In this document: positions 1 to 9,982 of the stretch, one piece after another
Position numbering within the stretch: the first letter of the stretch is position 1
How the letters are laid out: the number at the start of each line of letters is the position of its first letter
The notes under the pieces: generated by a model
Seen by the model: the letters and a program-made list of their open reading frames with translations, nothing else
What the model was told of the DNA's origin: nothing
The model's database searches: none
Source: Oceanicaulis sp. MMSF_3324
Lineage (GTDB): Bacteria; Pseudomonadota; Alphaproteobacteria; Caulobacterales; Maricaulaceae
Direction of reading: 5' to 3'
Assembly (NCBI RefSeq): GCF_030733545.1
Contig: NZ_JASHIU010000013.1
Coordinates: 22,049-86,048 of the forward strand
DNA length: 64,000 nucleotides
Position numbers and translations under genes: made by a program

Positions 1-1
1 G

Positions 2-223
2 GCGCGTCAGGCGGCCATCTATCTGACCCATGTGGCGTTCGAGTTGAGTCTCAACCGGGTGGCGGACGCCTTTGGCCGGGATCGCTCGACGGCGGCCCAT
101 GCCTGTCACCGGATCGAGGATGCGCGCGACGACCCCGCCTTCGATGCGGCGATGGAGGATCTCGAAGCCTGCCTGCGCAGCGCGCCGGGGCCGGATCTCA
201 TCCCCTTCCGGATGACCCAATGA
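2..223 (+). CDS. DnaA domain IV-like helix-turn-helix protein, 5' truncated by the window edge
   Basis: The reading frame is open from base 2, so the gene begins before the window; 73 residues are visible. The segment around FGRDRSTAAHAC followed by RIEDARDDP resembles the DnaA domain IV signature, in which a helix-turn-helix contacts the DnaA box through a D-x-T-x-x-x-H-A-C core. No ATPase domain can be seen because the upstream part is missing, but stand-alone proteins of this type are known in Alphaproteobacteria. Its stop overlaps the next start (ATGA), so it is probably translationally coupled to the DUF6456 gene. It could instead be the tail of a longer regulator. Confidence 0.65.
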   Translation, partial: ARQAAIYLTHVAFELSLNRVADAFGRDRSTAAHACHRIEDARDDPAFDAAMEDLEACLRSAPGPDLIPFRMTQ

Positions 224-978
224 GCCCGGCCTGGATGCGGCGCCTGATGCGCAAGGACGCCGTTCTGGCGCCGCTGGCCGGCGGCAAGCCGGGCTATGGC
301 GTCTATGCGAGCGGGGATCGTCGCCGTCGCCCGCTGACGCGGCTGTCGCGCGCCGCCTTTGACGAAGCCGTGGCGCACGGCTGGCTCACACAGATGGGCG
401 AGGGCGCCTACGGGTTGAGCGTTTCGGGGCGTCGCGCCGCCGCGGAGGAAGGGGACGCGCCCCGTCCGGCGCTGTCGGTGGACCGTCGCTCAGCGCCCGA
501 TCCCGACGGCGGGGTGAGGGTGCATCAGGTCAATCTTCACACCTATGACGGCCCGCTATTGCGCTATGCCCGGCCGCGCAAGGGTCAGCCGCCGCTTCTG
601 GAGCCCGCCCATCTCAGCGCGGCGGACAGCCTGATGCGCGATTATGAACTATCGAGCCTCTCAAGTCGGGTCACACAGGACTGGAGCGGCTTGCCGGGCG
701 GAAGCGGGCGCTCGGCCCCCCGCGATCGCTCCGACGCGCCGCTCAAGCGAATGAAAGCGCAGGAGCGCGTGATGGACGCGCTGGCCGCCGTAGGTCCGGG
801 CCTTGATCACTGGCTGGTGGAAATCCTGATCCGCCAAAGCGCCATGACCGACGCCGAACGGCGCCTCAATTGGCCCACACGCTCGGGCGCCCAGGCGCTC
901 AAGCTGGCGCTCGACCGTCTGGCGATTCATTATCGGCTGAAGCCCGAGCGTCGGGCCGCGGACCCGTTTGGGCGCTAG
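220..978 (+). CDS. DUF6456 domain-containing protein
   Basis: This 252-residue protein has the C-terminal DUF6456 pattern: a D-Y-x-L segment near residue 145, TQDWSG shortly after, then AVGPGLDHWLVE near 190, NWPTRSG near 216 and a closing IHYRL. The N-terminal 60 residues resemble a winged-helix fold with basic residues. Function is unknown; the family is largely alphaproteobacterial. The start overlaps the upstream DnaA-like gene by 4 bp, which suggests a shared operon and possibly a joint DNA-binding role (inference). Its TAG stop shares the tetranucleotide CTAG with the stop of the convergent sufE-like gene. Confidence 0.7.
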   Translation: MSPAWMRRLMRKDAVLAPLAGGKPGYGVYASGDRRRRPLTRLSRAAFDEAVAHGWLTQMGEGAYGLSVSGRRAAAEEGDAPRPALSVDRRSAPDPDGGVRVHQVNLHTYDGPLLRYARPRKGQPPLLEPAHLSAADSLMRDYELSSLSSRVTQDWSGLPGGSGRSAPRDRSDAPLKRMKAQERVMDALAAVGPGLDHWLVEILIRQSAMTDAERRLNWPTRSGAQALKLALDRLAIHYRLKPERRAADPFGR

Positions 979-1394
979 ACCCGGCTTTCCGCTTCTGCCC
1001 GGATGCGCTTGATCATCGACGCCAAGCCATTGGAGCGTTGCGGCGATAGGTGTTCGGCAAGGCCGATGCGCCCCAGAACGTCCTTGGGGTCAATCGACAG
1101 CGCTTCTTGCGGCGTGCGGTTGTCGTAAAGCCGGTTCAGCAACGCCACGAGCCCCTTGACGATATGGGCGTCGGAATCCCCGCGCAGGACAAGGGCGCGA
1201 TCAGGACCTTCATCCATGACCAGCCAGACCTGGCTGACGCAGCCCTGAACGCGAGTGTCGTCATTGCGCTCGCTGTCCTCAAGCCCGGGCAGGGCCTGAC
1301 CCATTTCGATGAGATAGCGATAGCGCTCTTCCCAGTCGCCCAGGAAGTCGAACTCGTCCACGAGGTTGTCGATATCGGTGTTGAGATCACTCAT
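975..1394 (-). CDS. sufE: SufE family cysteine desulfurase sulfur acceptor
   Basis: At 139 residues this matches the usual SufE length. The family accepts persulfide sulfur from the desulfurase SufS and passes it to the SufBCD scaffold for Fe-S cluster assembly in the cytoplasm. The diagnostic motif GCVSQVW is present, with the sulfur-accepting Cys at residue 52. I chose the internal ATG (MSDLNTD) because the 12 upstream residues of the longer frame do not look like the family. No suf operon genes lie beside it. The gene ends on the CTAG shared with the convergent DUF6456 gene. Confidence 0.88.
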   Translation of the reverse strand: MSDLNTDIDNLVDEFDFLGDWEERYRYLIEMGQALPGLEDSERNDDTRVQGCVSQVWLVMDEGPDRALVLRGDSDAHIVKGLVALLNRLYDNRTPQEALSIDPKDVLGRIGLAEHLSPQRSNGLASMIKRIRAEAESRV

Positions 1395-1444
1395 GCGCGC
1401 TGAGGTAAAGCGCGGAGCGGCAAGGGGCAAGACCCCGGCCGGGT

Positions 1445-1846
1445 CTAGCGCAGATCGCTGGTTTCGCGGGTGACGTCCGCCAGCAGCGCGTCCAGGCTTT
1501 GCGCCGGGGCTTCAGGCGGCAGGGCGAGCGGATCGGTCGACCGCGGCGCAGCCTGATCCTGGGCCCATTGCTGGGCCCGGTCGCCCACCACGCCCATCAC
1601 GACAGAGGAGAAGCTGGCGAGTTGCTGGCCCACGGCGCAGGCTTCGGCCTGATCGTGACAGAAGCTGCGGGTGTGTTGGCCGGCCTGGCGGGTGAGATCT
1701 TCAGAGGCGGTCACCGCGTCAGTGGCGATGATGAGCTCGCGCGTTTCACGTGCAAAGGCGCCGTCCGGCGCGGCGCTGAAGCCGGCGGGGACGAAGGCCG
1801 CCGTCACGGCGGTCCAGAATACAGCGCGTAGCACGTTGCGGAGCAT
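1445..1846 (-). CDS. DUF5330-like secreted protein
   Basis: The 133-residue product starts with a basic tip and a hydrophobic segment (about residues 5-27), which reads as a signal peptide or anchor. Two cysteines (about 63 and 70) lie in the pattern F-C-x6-C, typical of the DUF5330 family of short alphaproteobacterial proteins of unknown function. The mature part is Ala/Gln-rich. The 156 bp upstream (1847-2002) are notably AT-rich and hold two TTAA elements, so this gene probably has its own promoter. Confidence 0.6.
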   Translation of the reverse strand: MLRNVLRAVFWTAVTAAFVPAGFSAAPDGAFARETRELIIATDAVTASEDLTRQAGQHTRSFCHDQAEACAVGQQLASFSSVVMGVVGDRAQQWAQDQAAPRSTDPLALPPEAPAQSLDALLADVTRETSDLR

Positions 1847-2002
1847 GCCAAGCCTCTAATCAACTTACTTCAGGTCTTGAAGCAAGTTTGAGGCTAGAAA
1901 AACGCTCCCGAAAATACCAGCGAATGCGCTATTGAAGGTAAAGCGTGTGTTAACGCTGAACACTTACCGTTAATTTCAACTTACGTTACCGAGTAAAGTG
2001 TC

Positions 2003-3007
2003 TCAATTTGAGACAGCTTCGCTGGGCGCCCGGGTCGCGGTCAGGCAGTCAGCCACATCATTAAGGGCATGCTCGGCGATGCAGAAACTGTCCTCATACT
2101 TGAAATGGCCGGCCGCGACGCATTGAGCCAGGTCGAGGCGCACCCAGGACATGCACCGTTCCACCGCCGGATCATCAAGCAGGCGGTCCATATAGGTCAT
2201 GTCGCCGTCTTCAATGGCGTCCAGCGCCGCCAGCGAGAGCATGCGGCCCACCCGGCGTTCATCAGGCTGAAGCTGGCTCTGGCCCACTTCGACGCTGAGA
2301 TCAGGCAGGTCGAGATCCACCACTTCGGGCTGGGCGAACAGGGTGTTGCTGGCGCCCATGGGGGCGGCGGCGGGCGTGTCAGGGGCGCGGAACTGGACTT
2401 CAAGGCGCTCCGAAGCGCTCTCCAGCGAAGAGAGGCGTTCCTGGCGATCGCGGGCGCGCTGCTGGGCCCAGCGTTCGTGCTGCAAGTCATAGGCGGCCTG
2501 GCGATAGCGCGCGCCGACCTCACGGATGTCGGTCACATCGCCGTCAATGGCGACGGCGACGGTCTGGCCTGCGGTGTCCGCGCCCATGAAGCCGGTGACA
2601 TACATGGGATCATGGGTGAGGGCGGCGGCGGCGGTCTCGGTGCCATAGTAATCGGCCACGGCGCGCACGGCGTCGATGAATTCGGGATTGCGCGCGGCGA
2701 CCAGCGCCGCATAGGCGATCTGGGCGTTCACCAGCCGGTCACCGTCATAATATTGCGACAGAGCATCCATGGTGGCGTCGAGATCGGCGCCGGAGAGCAG
2801 TTCACGCTCCCCCGCCAGCGTCACATCCGAACGATAGGCGGCATAGGTCTGCGCATTCTGAAGCACTTCAGGTTCGGTGGTGTCAGGCAGGGTCTGGCCC
2901 GCATCGGGCGCAGGCAGGCTGAGCACCGGCCCGTCGGAGGGCGGCTCCTGGGCGGCGGACTGGCTTGCGGCTGACAGCAAGGCGAGGCTGATGGCGGCAA
3001 AAATCAT
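2003..3007 (-). CDS. Secreted protein of unknown function with C-terminal cysteines
   Basis: I do not recognise a family. The product is 334 residues and begins with a clear signal peptide (MIFAAISLALLSAASQSAAQ), which is why I took the ATG at 3007 and not the frame opening at 3166. The middle is helical and Ala-rich, with an Arg/Glu-rich stretch near residues 215-240 that could form a coiled coil. The last 60 residues carry four cysteines (CMSW, QCVA, FCIA, DCLT) spaced for two disulfides, consistent with export. It is divergent from the DivJ-like kinase gene. Confidence 0.7.
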   Translation of the reverse strand: MIFAAISLALLSAASQSAAQEPPSDGPVLSLPAPDAGQTLPDTTEPEVLQNAQTYAAYRSDVTLAGERELLSGADLDATMDALSQYYDGDRLVNAQIAYAALVAARNPEFIDAVRAVADYYGTETAAAALTHDPMYVTGFMGADTAGQTVAVAIDGDVTDIREVGARYRQAAYDLQHERWAQQRARDRQERLSSLESASERLEVQFRAPDTPAAAPMGASNTLFAQPEVVDLDLPDLSVEVGQSQLQPDERRVGRMLSLAALDAIEDGDMTYMDRLLDDPAVERCMSWVRLDLAQCVAAGHFKYEDSFCIAEHALNDVADCLTATRAPSEAVSN

Positions 3008-3164
3008 GATCTCGTCATCCAAGGAGAAAAACCTGATCTGATCATGACCTAGAGCGCAGCCCGCGCCAAGGGGGATGACGGTGTTTGGCGCGAATTCAGG
3101 AATTGTTAACGGGCCCAGACGAGCGTGCGGTTCTATTCTCATTTGTGAGTCGAGATTCGCTTCC

Positions 3165-4925
<1,761 letters not shown>

Positions 4926-4958
4926 ACCGCTCCCCCCTGACGCTCTCGATCATTGAAA

Positions 4959-5864
4959 TCAGTTGGAGGGCGGCGGGGTTGTCGCTTGCGGCGCCATTGT
5001 GGGCAGGCGCATGAAAGCCAGAGCGGCGTCAAACGCGCCCACTTCCACCCAATAGCGATCAATCACCGTGCCCGTCCCGTCATAAAGATCGATGCGCGCG
5101 CCTTCGCGCGGGGACAGCGTGGTGAGCGCCTCGGTCAGCGCTTGGGGAAAGACAAAGCCCACAGCCGGTTCGCCGCTGGCGGGCGCCAGTTCGCCGGCGC
5201 GCTGGCGGCTCAGGGCCTGGGTGGCGAAAATCCGTTCCAGCCGGTCCGAGGGCGCGCCCCAGGCGCTGACCGGGTCATCGCCGGGCGTGGGCAGAAGCCC
5301 GCCCGCAGTGAGGTCCACCGGCTCGGGCGCCTGGTCCACATCCCGCAGATAGGCGACGGCATAGGCCGGTTGCCGCCCGGTGCGCAGGCTGAGCGCCAGG
5401 CCGGTCTCATCGCCGTGCTGGAAAATGCCGAAATTGGCCGCGCCCTGGCGCAAGCTCTGGACGATGCGCCATTGGGCGAACTCGTCGGAGAACCCGCCGC
5501 GCTGGGCGGTCCAGCCCTGGGCCCGACCGTCAAAGCGCGCCTGGTCATAGCCGCTCAGTCGCAGGGTTTCCTGGCGGTGCAGGGCCACGCCGGGCAGATC
5601 AAAGGCGGTGCGGCACGCGGTCTCGAACGTCTCGTCATGGCGGCGTTCGAAGCCGTCGAGCTGGCCGGGGCTCGCCCCCTGCATCACCGCATCATCGCGC
5701 GAGCGCTTGATGGCGGCGTCCAGCAAGTCCCGCTCAACCGCGGTGAAGACCGAACAGGCCTCGTCCGCCGAGCGGGCCTCCAGACGCAGCTCATAGGCGT
5801 CAAAGGAGGCGTCAGCGTCAAAGGCGGCTTGCGCGACAAGAAGGGCGAGGGCGGACGTCCACAT
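4959..5864 (-). CDS. Hypothetical secreted protein
   Basis: No family recognised. The 301-residue product starts with a short hydrophobic run (MWTSALALLVAQAAF) that could be a cleavable signal peptide, and two cysteines (about residues 37 and 83) could form a periplasmic disulfide. The mid part contains short Gly-rich loops and alternating hydrophobics, more beta than helix. The C-terminus is Pro/Thr-rich. It lies 10 bp downstream of the BcsB-like gene on the same strand, so the two are probably co-transcribed from the CtrA-box promoter region at 7466-7480. Confidence 0.6.
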   Translation of the reverse strand: MWTSALALLVAQAAFDADASFDAYELRLEARSADEACSVFTAVERDLLDAAIKRSRDDAVMQGASPGQLDGFERRHDETFETACRTAFDLPGVALHRQETLRLSGYDQARFDGRAQGWTAQRGGFSDEFAQWRIVQSLRQGAANFGIFQHGDETGLALSLRTGRQPAYAVAYLRDVDQAPEPVDLTAGGLLPTPGDDPVSAWGAPSDRLERIFATQALSRQRAGELAPASGEPAVGFVFPQALTEALTTLSPREGARIDLYDGTGTVIDRYWVEVGAFDAALAFMRLPTMAPQATTPPPSN

Positions 5865-5874
5865 GCCCTCCAGT

Positions 5875-7449
5875 CTAGGCGCGGCGTCTTGACGTCCGGT
5901 TTACGTTGATGCTGCCCAGCAAAAGAAGCACAGCCAGGCTGAAGGCGCCCAGGGCGAACCATTCATCATGGGCGCGCAGCTGTCCGCTGATCCATTCCGC
6001 CGAAAAGCGCGGCGCGGAGGACGGGCCGAAATGGGTCACATTGGCGGCATCCCAGAGCGCGGCGCGGCCATCGAGCTCGCTCCACAGTTCTGACCGCGCC
6101 AAGCGCTTGGCCGCGCGGGCGAAGTCGGCGCCGTCAGGCGCGGTGAACAGCGCCACCTGGCGGCCTTCGGGCAGGGCGAAGAGGGCGGCGACGCCGGTGA
6201 TGCGCGCATCGCGTTCGCTGGGATCGGCCGCGAAGGCGGTGGAGCCGTAATAGCGGCGGCGTTGCGGGGTGCGATTGGCGGCGGCGTTGGCGGCGGCGCG
6301 CACTTCCACAGGCGCTGCGGCCAGAAGTCGCGGATCCAGCGCTTCCTGCGGGCCCAGCACCATCAGGTCATAGCGTTCCGGCGCGGCGTCCACATCATCG
6401 CCGAACCAGGCGTAGAGCCAGGCCGAGCCCGAGGCGAGCCCGGCGCGGGCGATGACGGACAGGGCGGCGTTGCGCTGGTCTTCACCCTCACCGGTGATCA
6501 CCACCGCGGCGCGTCCGCCCTGGTCCAGACCAAAGGGGGCGCCCATGCTGGCGAGACCCGCCAGGGCCTGGTTGTCGCCGTTCAGGGCGGGCAGGGCGCG
6601 CATCAGGCGCGGCGCGTTCAGGGCGGCGGCCATGTCGAAGCGCACGGTGTGCTCTTGCATGGAGCGCGCTGCAAACAGGCGAGCCGACGCGATCAGGGCC
6701 GCCGGAGAGGCGCCGGACAGGCGCACTTCAGACGGGCCGGTCAGGTCAATGGCGGGGGCGCCGGAGCCGCGCACATGGGCGGTGACGACCAGCTCGGCCA
6801 CATCGGCGTCGCTGACCAGGATCGGCGCTTCGCCCATGCGCAGGGCCAGGCCCTGGGCCACAAGGGCGGCGACCGCCAGCTCGTCCTCGCCGGCTTCACG
6901 GGCGTCGATATGCACGCGACGCGGGGCGGCGAAGTCCGCCTTCAGCGCGGCTTCCACTTCGGACAGCGCCGAATAGCCCCGCGGGGGAGCGGCGGAAATG
7001 CGCAGGCGGCTGGCCTGGGCGCTGATGGTCCAGCCATCGGCGCTCGGATTGACAATGCGCAGGATGAGCGTGTTCTCACCGGCGCGCAGATCGTCGGAAT
7101 ACAGCGAGAAACGCGCTTCGAACGGTTCGGCGCGCGGTTGCAGCACCACGGCGCGGGAGCGGTTCACGAAGGCCTCGATGCGGCCATCGGACTGGGCGCT
7201 GTCGGGCACGGCGTTCATCAGAAGCTCGATGCCCTGCGGATCGGCGCTGGGCGCGATCGTGAACGGGATGCGGATTTCGCGATGATCGGCGTCCAGCCGC
7301 AGATCGTTCGTCGCGTCGGTCAGCTCGTTGAGCAGGACTTCTTCAGAGCGCGCGGCCCTGTGGTCGTCCGCCAGAGCCTGTGTCGTAAACACGACAAGTG
7401 ACATCAGGCCCATAAGAATAAGGCCGAATGAACGATTTTGTGTCAGCAT
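5875..7449 (-). CDS. BcsB-like membrane-anchored periplasmic protein
   Basis: The 524-residue product has a signal peptide (about 1-27), a large periplasmic part and one C-terminal membrane helix (about 497-514) followed by a basic tail, which is the topology of BcsB, the periplasmic partner of cellulose synthase. A segment near residues 110-125 (DDLRAGENTLILRI) resembles the BcsB carbohydrate-binding jelly-roll strand with its L-x-x-G-x-N-x-L pattern. No bcsA or other synthase gene is in the window, so the polysaccharide is unknown and assignment is tentative. A perfect CtrA-type box (TTAA-N7-TTAA) lies 17-31 bp upstream of the start, suggesting cell-cycle control. Confidence 0.5.
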   Translation of the reverse strand: MLTQNRSFGLILMGLMSLVVFTTQALADDHRAARSEEVLLNELTDATNDLRLDADHREIRIPFTIAPSADPQGIELLMNAVPDSAQSDGRIEAFVNRSRAVVLQPRAEPFEARFSLYSDDLRAGENTLILRIVNPSADGWTISAQASRLRISAAPPRGYSALSEVEAALKADFAAPRRVHIDAREAGEDELAVAALVAQGLALRMGEAPILVSDADVAELVVTAHVRGSGAPAIDLTGPSEVRLSGASPAALIASARLFAARSMQEHTVRFDMAAALNAPRLMRALPALNGDNQALAGLASMGAPFGLDQGGRAAVVITGEGEDQRNAALSVIARAGLASGSAWLYAWFGDDVDAAPERYDLMVLGPQEALDPRLLAAAPVEVRAAANAAANRTPQRRRYYGSTAFAADPSERDARITGVAALFALPEGRQVALFTAPDGADFARAAKRLARSELWSELDGRAALWDAANVTHFGPSSAPRFSAEWISGQLRAHDEWFALGAFSLAVLLLLGSINVNRTSRRRA

Positions 7450-7465
7450 GGCACGCTCCCCTCGA

Positions 7466-7480
7466 TTAACAAACTATTAA
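7466..7480. promoter_or_regulatory. CtrA-type binding box (TTAA-N7-TTAA)
   Basis: The sequence TTAACAAACTATTAA matches the full CtrA consensus without mismatch. It lies between the BcsB-like gene (starts at 7449 on the minus strand) and the DUF1491 gene (starts at 7511 on the plus strand), so it could act on either. The close spacing to both starts would place it near a promoter. CtrA is the master cell-cycle regulator acting under DivJ/PleC/DivK, and both kinases are in this window. Confidence 0.65.
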
Positions 7481-7510
7481 GCAATTGCTTTGCCATCAAG
7501 TGAAATGACG

Positions 7511-7849
7511 ATGACCGATCTCAGAGCGCGATTTTGGGTGGATGCCTTGCGGTGGCGGGCCGAAAGCGCCGGCGCCAGCGTGTATGTGGCGCACAAGGGG
7601 GACCCGGACGCCGGGGTTATTCTGTTGAAAACACTGCTGCCCGAGCGGATGGCGCAGCTGTATGCGCCCATGCGCAACATGGAGGGGGAGCGGGTCTGGA
7701 TGACCCCGCTGGGGGCCGATCCTGTGCCGGATCCGGACGCGGACGCCTATGCCCGGCGGCGGATCGAGGATGATCCGGATCTGTGGCTGGTGGAGGTGGA
7801 CGACCGTCATGGTCGACACTTCCTTAATGAGCCGATTGATAATTCTTAA
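7511..7849 (+). CDS. DUF1491 family protein
   Basis: The 112-residue product matches the DUF1491 family of small alphaproteobacterial cytoplasmic proteins of unknown function. Visible hallmarks are a leading L-R-A-R-F-W-V segment, HKGDPDAGVILLK, and the ending DPDLWLVEVDDRHGRHFL. Several in-frame ATGs exist (7490, 7505, 7511); the one at 7511 puts the conserved part close to the N-terminus. No partner is evident from its neighbours. Confidence 0.78.
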   Translation: MTDLRARFWVDALRWRAESAGASVYVAHKGDPDAGVILLKTLLPERMAQLYAPMRNMEGERVWMTPLGADPVPDPDADAYARRRIEDDPDLWLVEVDDRHGRHFLNEPIDNS

Positions 7850-7905
7850 GATCGTTGCGCTAGGGTCTGCCACGGGTTGGGGAAGACCGACGGGTTACAA
7901 TCGAC

Positions 7906-8319
7906 ATGCTGTTTTTGTTCAACGATGCTCTTTACGATCTGGGCGACGCCGGAGAGACGGCGCACCAGCGGGCCGAAGCGTTGGGGGTCAATCCCCTGGC
8001 TTTGCGCAATCTTCGTATCGGTCAGGTGATCAAGATGGTGCGCGACTGGGTCTGGGAGCGTCCTGCGCTCGCCAAGTCCGATCCTGAAAGCGGGATCTTC
8101 CTGGCGTCTCTGGTGGCTCTCAAGACCAATGAAGCCAATGCGCTGATGGCGGTGGCGCCGCAGACAGCGAAAAGCTCCGCCGATGTGCAGGTGCGTCTGG
8201 CGTCCGTGTCGCTGGTCACCATGAAACAGCTCATGGATTTGCAGGATGATGGCCGCCTGACCGGGCATACGGCCAACATGGCGGTCTGGTCCCAAGCTCC
8301 CGCCCGCATGCAGGCCTGA
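7906..8319 (+). CDS. Hypothetical protein
   Basis: No family recognised. The 137-residue product is a soluble, mostly helical protein with no signal peptide, membrane helix or cysteine. It starts LFLFNDALYDLGD and has a basic middle. Codon use and GC content match its neighbours, and it sits 56 bp after the DUF1491 gene and 70 bp before prfC. I take it as real because the frame is open and compositionally normal, but I can assign no role. Confidence 0.6.
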   Translation: MLFLFNDALYDLGDAGETAHQRAEALGVNPLALRNLRIGQVIKMVRDWVWERPALAKSDPESGIFLASLVALKTNEANALMAVAPQTAKSSADVQVRLASVSLVTMKQLMDLQDDGRLTGHTANMAVWSQAPARMQA

Positions 8320-8389
8320 CGCCTGAGCGCTTGCGTGAGCGGGACGGCTCGGCTACCTCGCGGGTCTGAACACTTTGCAGGATATGCCG

Positions 8390-9982
8390 ATGACCACCGC
8401 CGCTGACGGCGCGCAATGGGCGCGCCGGCGCACTTACGCCATCATCTCTCACCCTGACGCGGGTAAGACGACGCTGACCGAGACGCTGCTTTTGGAAGCC
8501 GGCGCCATTCGTCTGGCCGGACAGGTGCGGGCGCGGGGCGAAAATCGCCGCACCCAGTCTGACTGGATGAAGATCGAGCGCGAGCGCGGGATTTCGGTCT
8601 CCGCCTCGGTGATGACGTATGAGCATCGCGACCTCATCTTCAACCTGCTCGACACGCCGGGCCACGAAGACTTCTCCGAAGACACCTATCGCACCCTGAC
8701 GGCGGCGGACTGCGCCATCATGGTGCTGGACGCAGCCAAGGGCGTGGAGCCGCGGACCCTGAAGCTGGTGGAGGTGTGCCGCCTGCGCGACATTCCCATC
8801 ATCACCTTCATCAACAAGTTCGACCGCGAGGCGATGGATCCGTCCGAGCTGCTCGATGACATCCAGGACAAGCTGGCGCTCGACGTCACGCCCATGCAAT
8901 GGCCCTGCGGGTCCGGCAACCGGTTCAAGGGCGTTGCGGACCTCGCGACCAATGAGTTCGTTCTCTACAAGCGTCCCGATGACAGCGAGGTCAGCCGCTC
9001 TGAACGCCTGCCGCTGGACGGCGACAAGGTCGCCGAGATGCTGAGCGCGGAGGAGCTGGCCGAAGTCACCGAAGGCGCGGAGATGGCGCGCGAGCTGTTG
9101 CCCGAGTTTGACCGCCAGAGCTTTGAAGAGGGCCATCTCAGCCCGGTCTACTTCGGCTCGGCGCTGCGCCGCTTCGGCGTGCATGAGCTTCTGGATGCGC
9201 TGGCGGACCATGCGCCGGGCCCGCAGCCCCAGGCCGCCGCCAAGGGGCCGCGCGAGGTGCTGGAGCCGGGCGACAAGGAAGTGGCGGGCTTCGTGTTCAA
9301 GGTCCAGGCGAACATGGACCCCAACCACCGTGACCGGGTGGCGTTCGTGCGCCTGAGCTCGGGCCAGTTCAAGCGCGGCATGAAGCTCAAGACCGAAGCG
9401 GGCAAGACGCTGTCGGTGCACAATCCGATCCTGTTCTTTGCGTCCGATCGCGAGATCGCCGACGAAGCCTTCGCCGGCGATGTGATGGGCGTGCCCAACC
9501 ATGGCGTTCTGCGTGTGGGCGACACCCTGTCGGAAAGCGGCAAATGGCGCGTGGCGGGCATTCCGAACTTCGCCCCTGAAATGCTGCGCCGGGCGCGTCT
9601 GAAAGACCCGCTCAAGGCCAAGCACCTGAAAAAGGCGCTGGAATCCCTCGCTGAAGAGGGCGTCACCCAGCTCTTCCGCCTGCAGCTGGGCGGCGAGTTC
9701 ATCATCGGCGCGGTGGGCGCGCTGCAGATCGATGTGATGGCCCAGCGGGTCGCGGATGAATACGGCATCGATGTGGTGTTTGAAGCGAGCCCCTATGATA
9801 CGGCGCGCTGGATCACCGGCTCGGAGGCGGACATCGCCGCCTTTGTGGACCGGCACAAATCCGCCATCGCCGAGGACATCGACGGTGATCCGGTGTTCAT
9901 GGCGAAATCGGCCTGGGAGGTGAATTACTCCCAGGAGAAATTCCCCAACATCACCTTCAACGCCACCAAGGAGCGCAGCTGA
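8390..9982 (+). CDS. prfC: Peptide chain release factor 3 (RF3)
   Basis: RF3 is the GTPase that recycles RF1/RF2 from the ribosome after termination. The 530-residue length is typical. The P-loop HPDAGKTT is at about residues 21-28, the switch II motif DTPGHEDF and the NKFDR guanine-specificity motif follow, and the RF3-specific QSDWMKIERERGISVS segment is intact. I chose the ATG at 8390, preceded by AGGA about 8 bp upstream, over the frame opening at 8375. Its stop overlaps the mscS-like start, so the two are translationally coupled. Confidence 0.95.
   Translation: MTTAADGAQWARRRTYAIISHPDAGKTTLTETLLLEAGAIRLAGQVRARGENRRTQSDWMKIERERGISVSASVMTYEHRDLIFNLLDTPGHEDFSEDTYRTLTAADCAIMVLDAAKGVEPRTLKLVEVCRLRDIPIITFINKFDREAMDPSELLDDIQDKLALDVTPMQWPCGSGNRFKGVADLATNEFVLYKRPDDSEVSRSERLPLDGDKVAEMLSAEELAEVTEGAEMARELLPEFDRQSFEEGHLSPVYFGSALRRFGVHELLDALADHAPGPQPQAAAKGPREVLEPGDKEVAGFVFKVQANMDPNHRDRVAFVRLSSGQFKRGMKLKTEAGKTLSVHNPILFFASDREIADEAFAGDVMGVPNHGVLRVGDTLSESGKWRVAGIPNFAPEMLRRARLKDPLKAKHLKKALESLAEEGVTQLFRLQLGGEFIIGAVGALQIDVMAQRVADEYGIDVVFEASPYDTARWITGSEADIAAFVDRHKSAIAEDIDGDPVFMAKSAWEVNYSQEKFPNITFNATKERS

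Noticed and set aside
8231..9856. Long minus-strand open frame opposite prfC
   Set aside because: His/Gln/Arg-rich shadow frame; prfC motifs on the plus strand are decisive.
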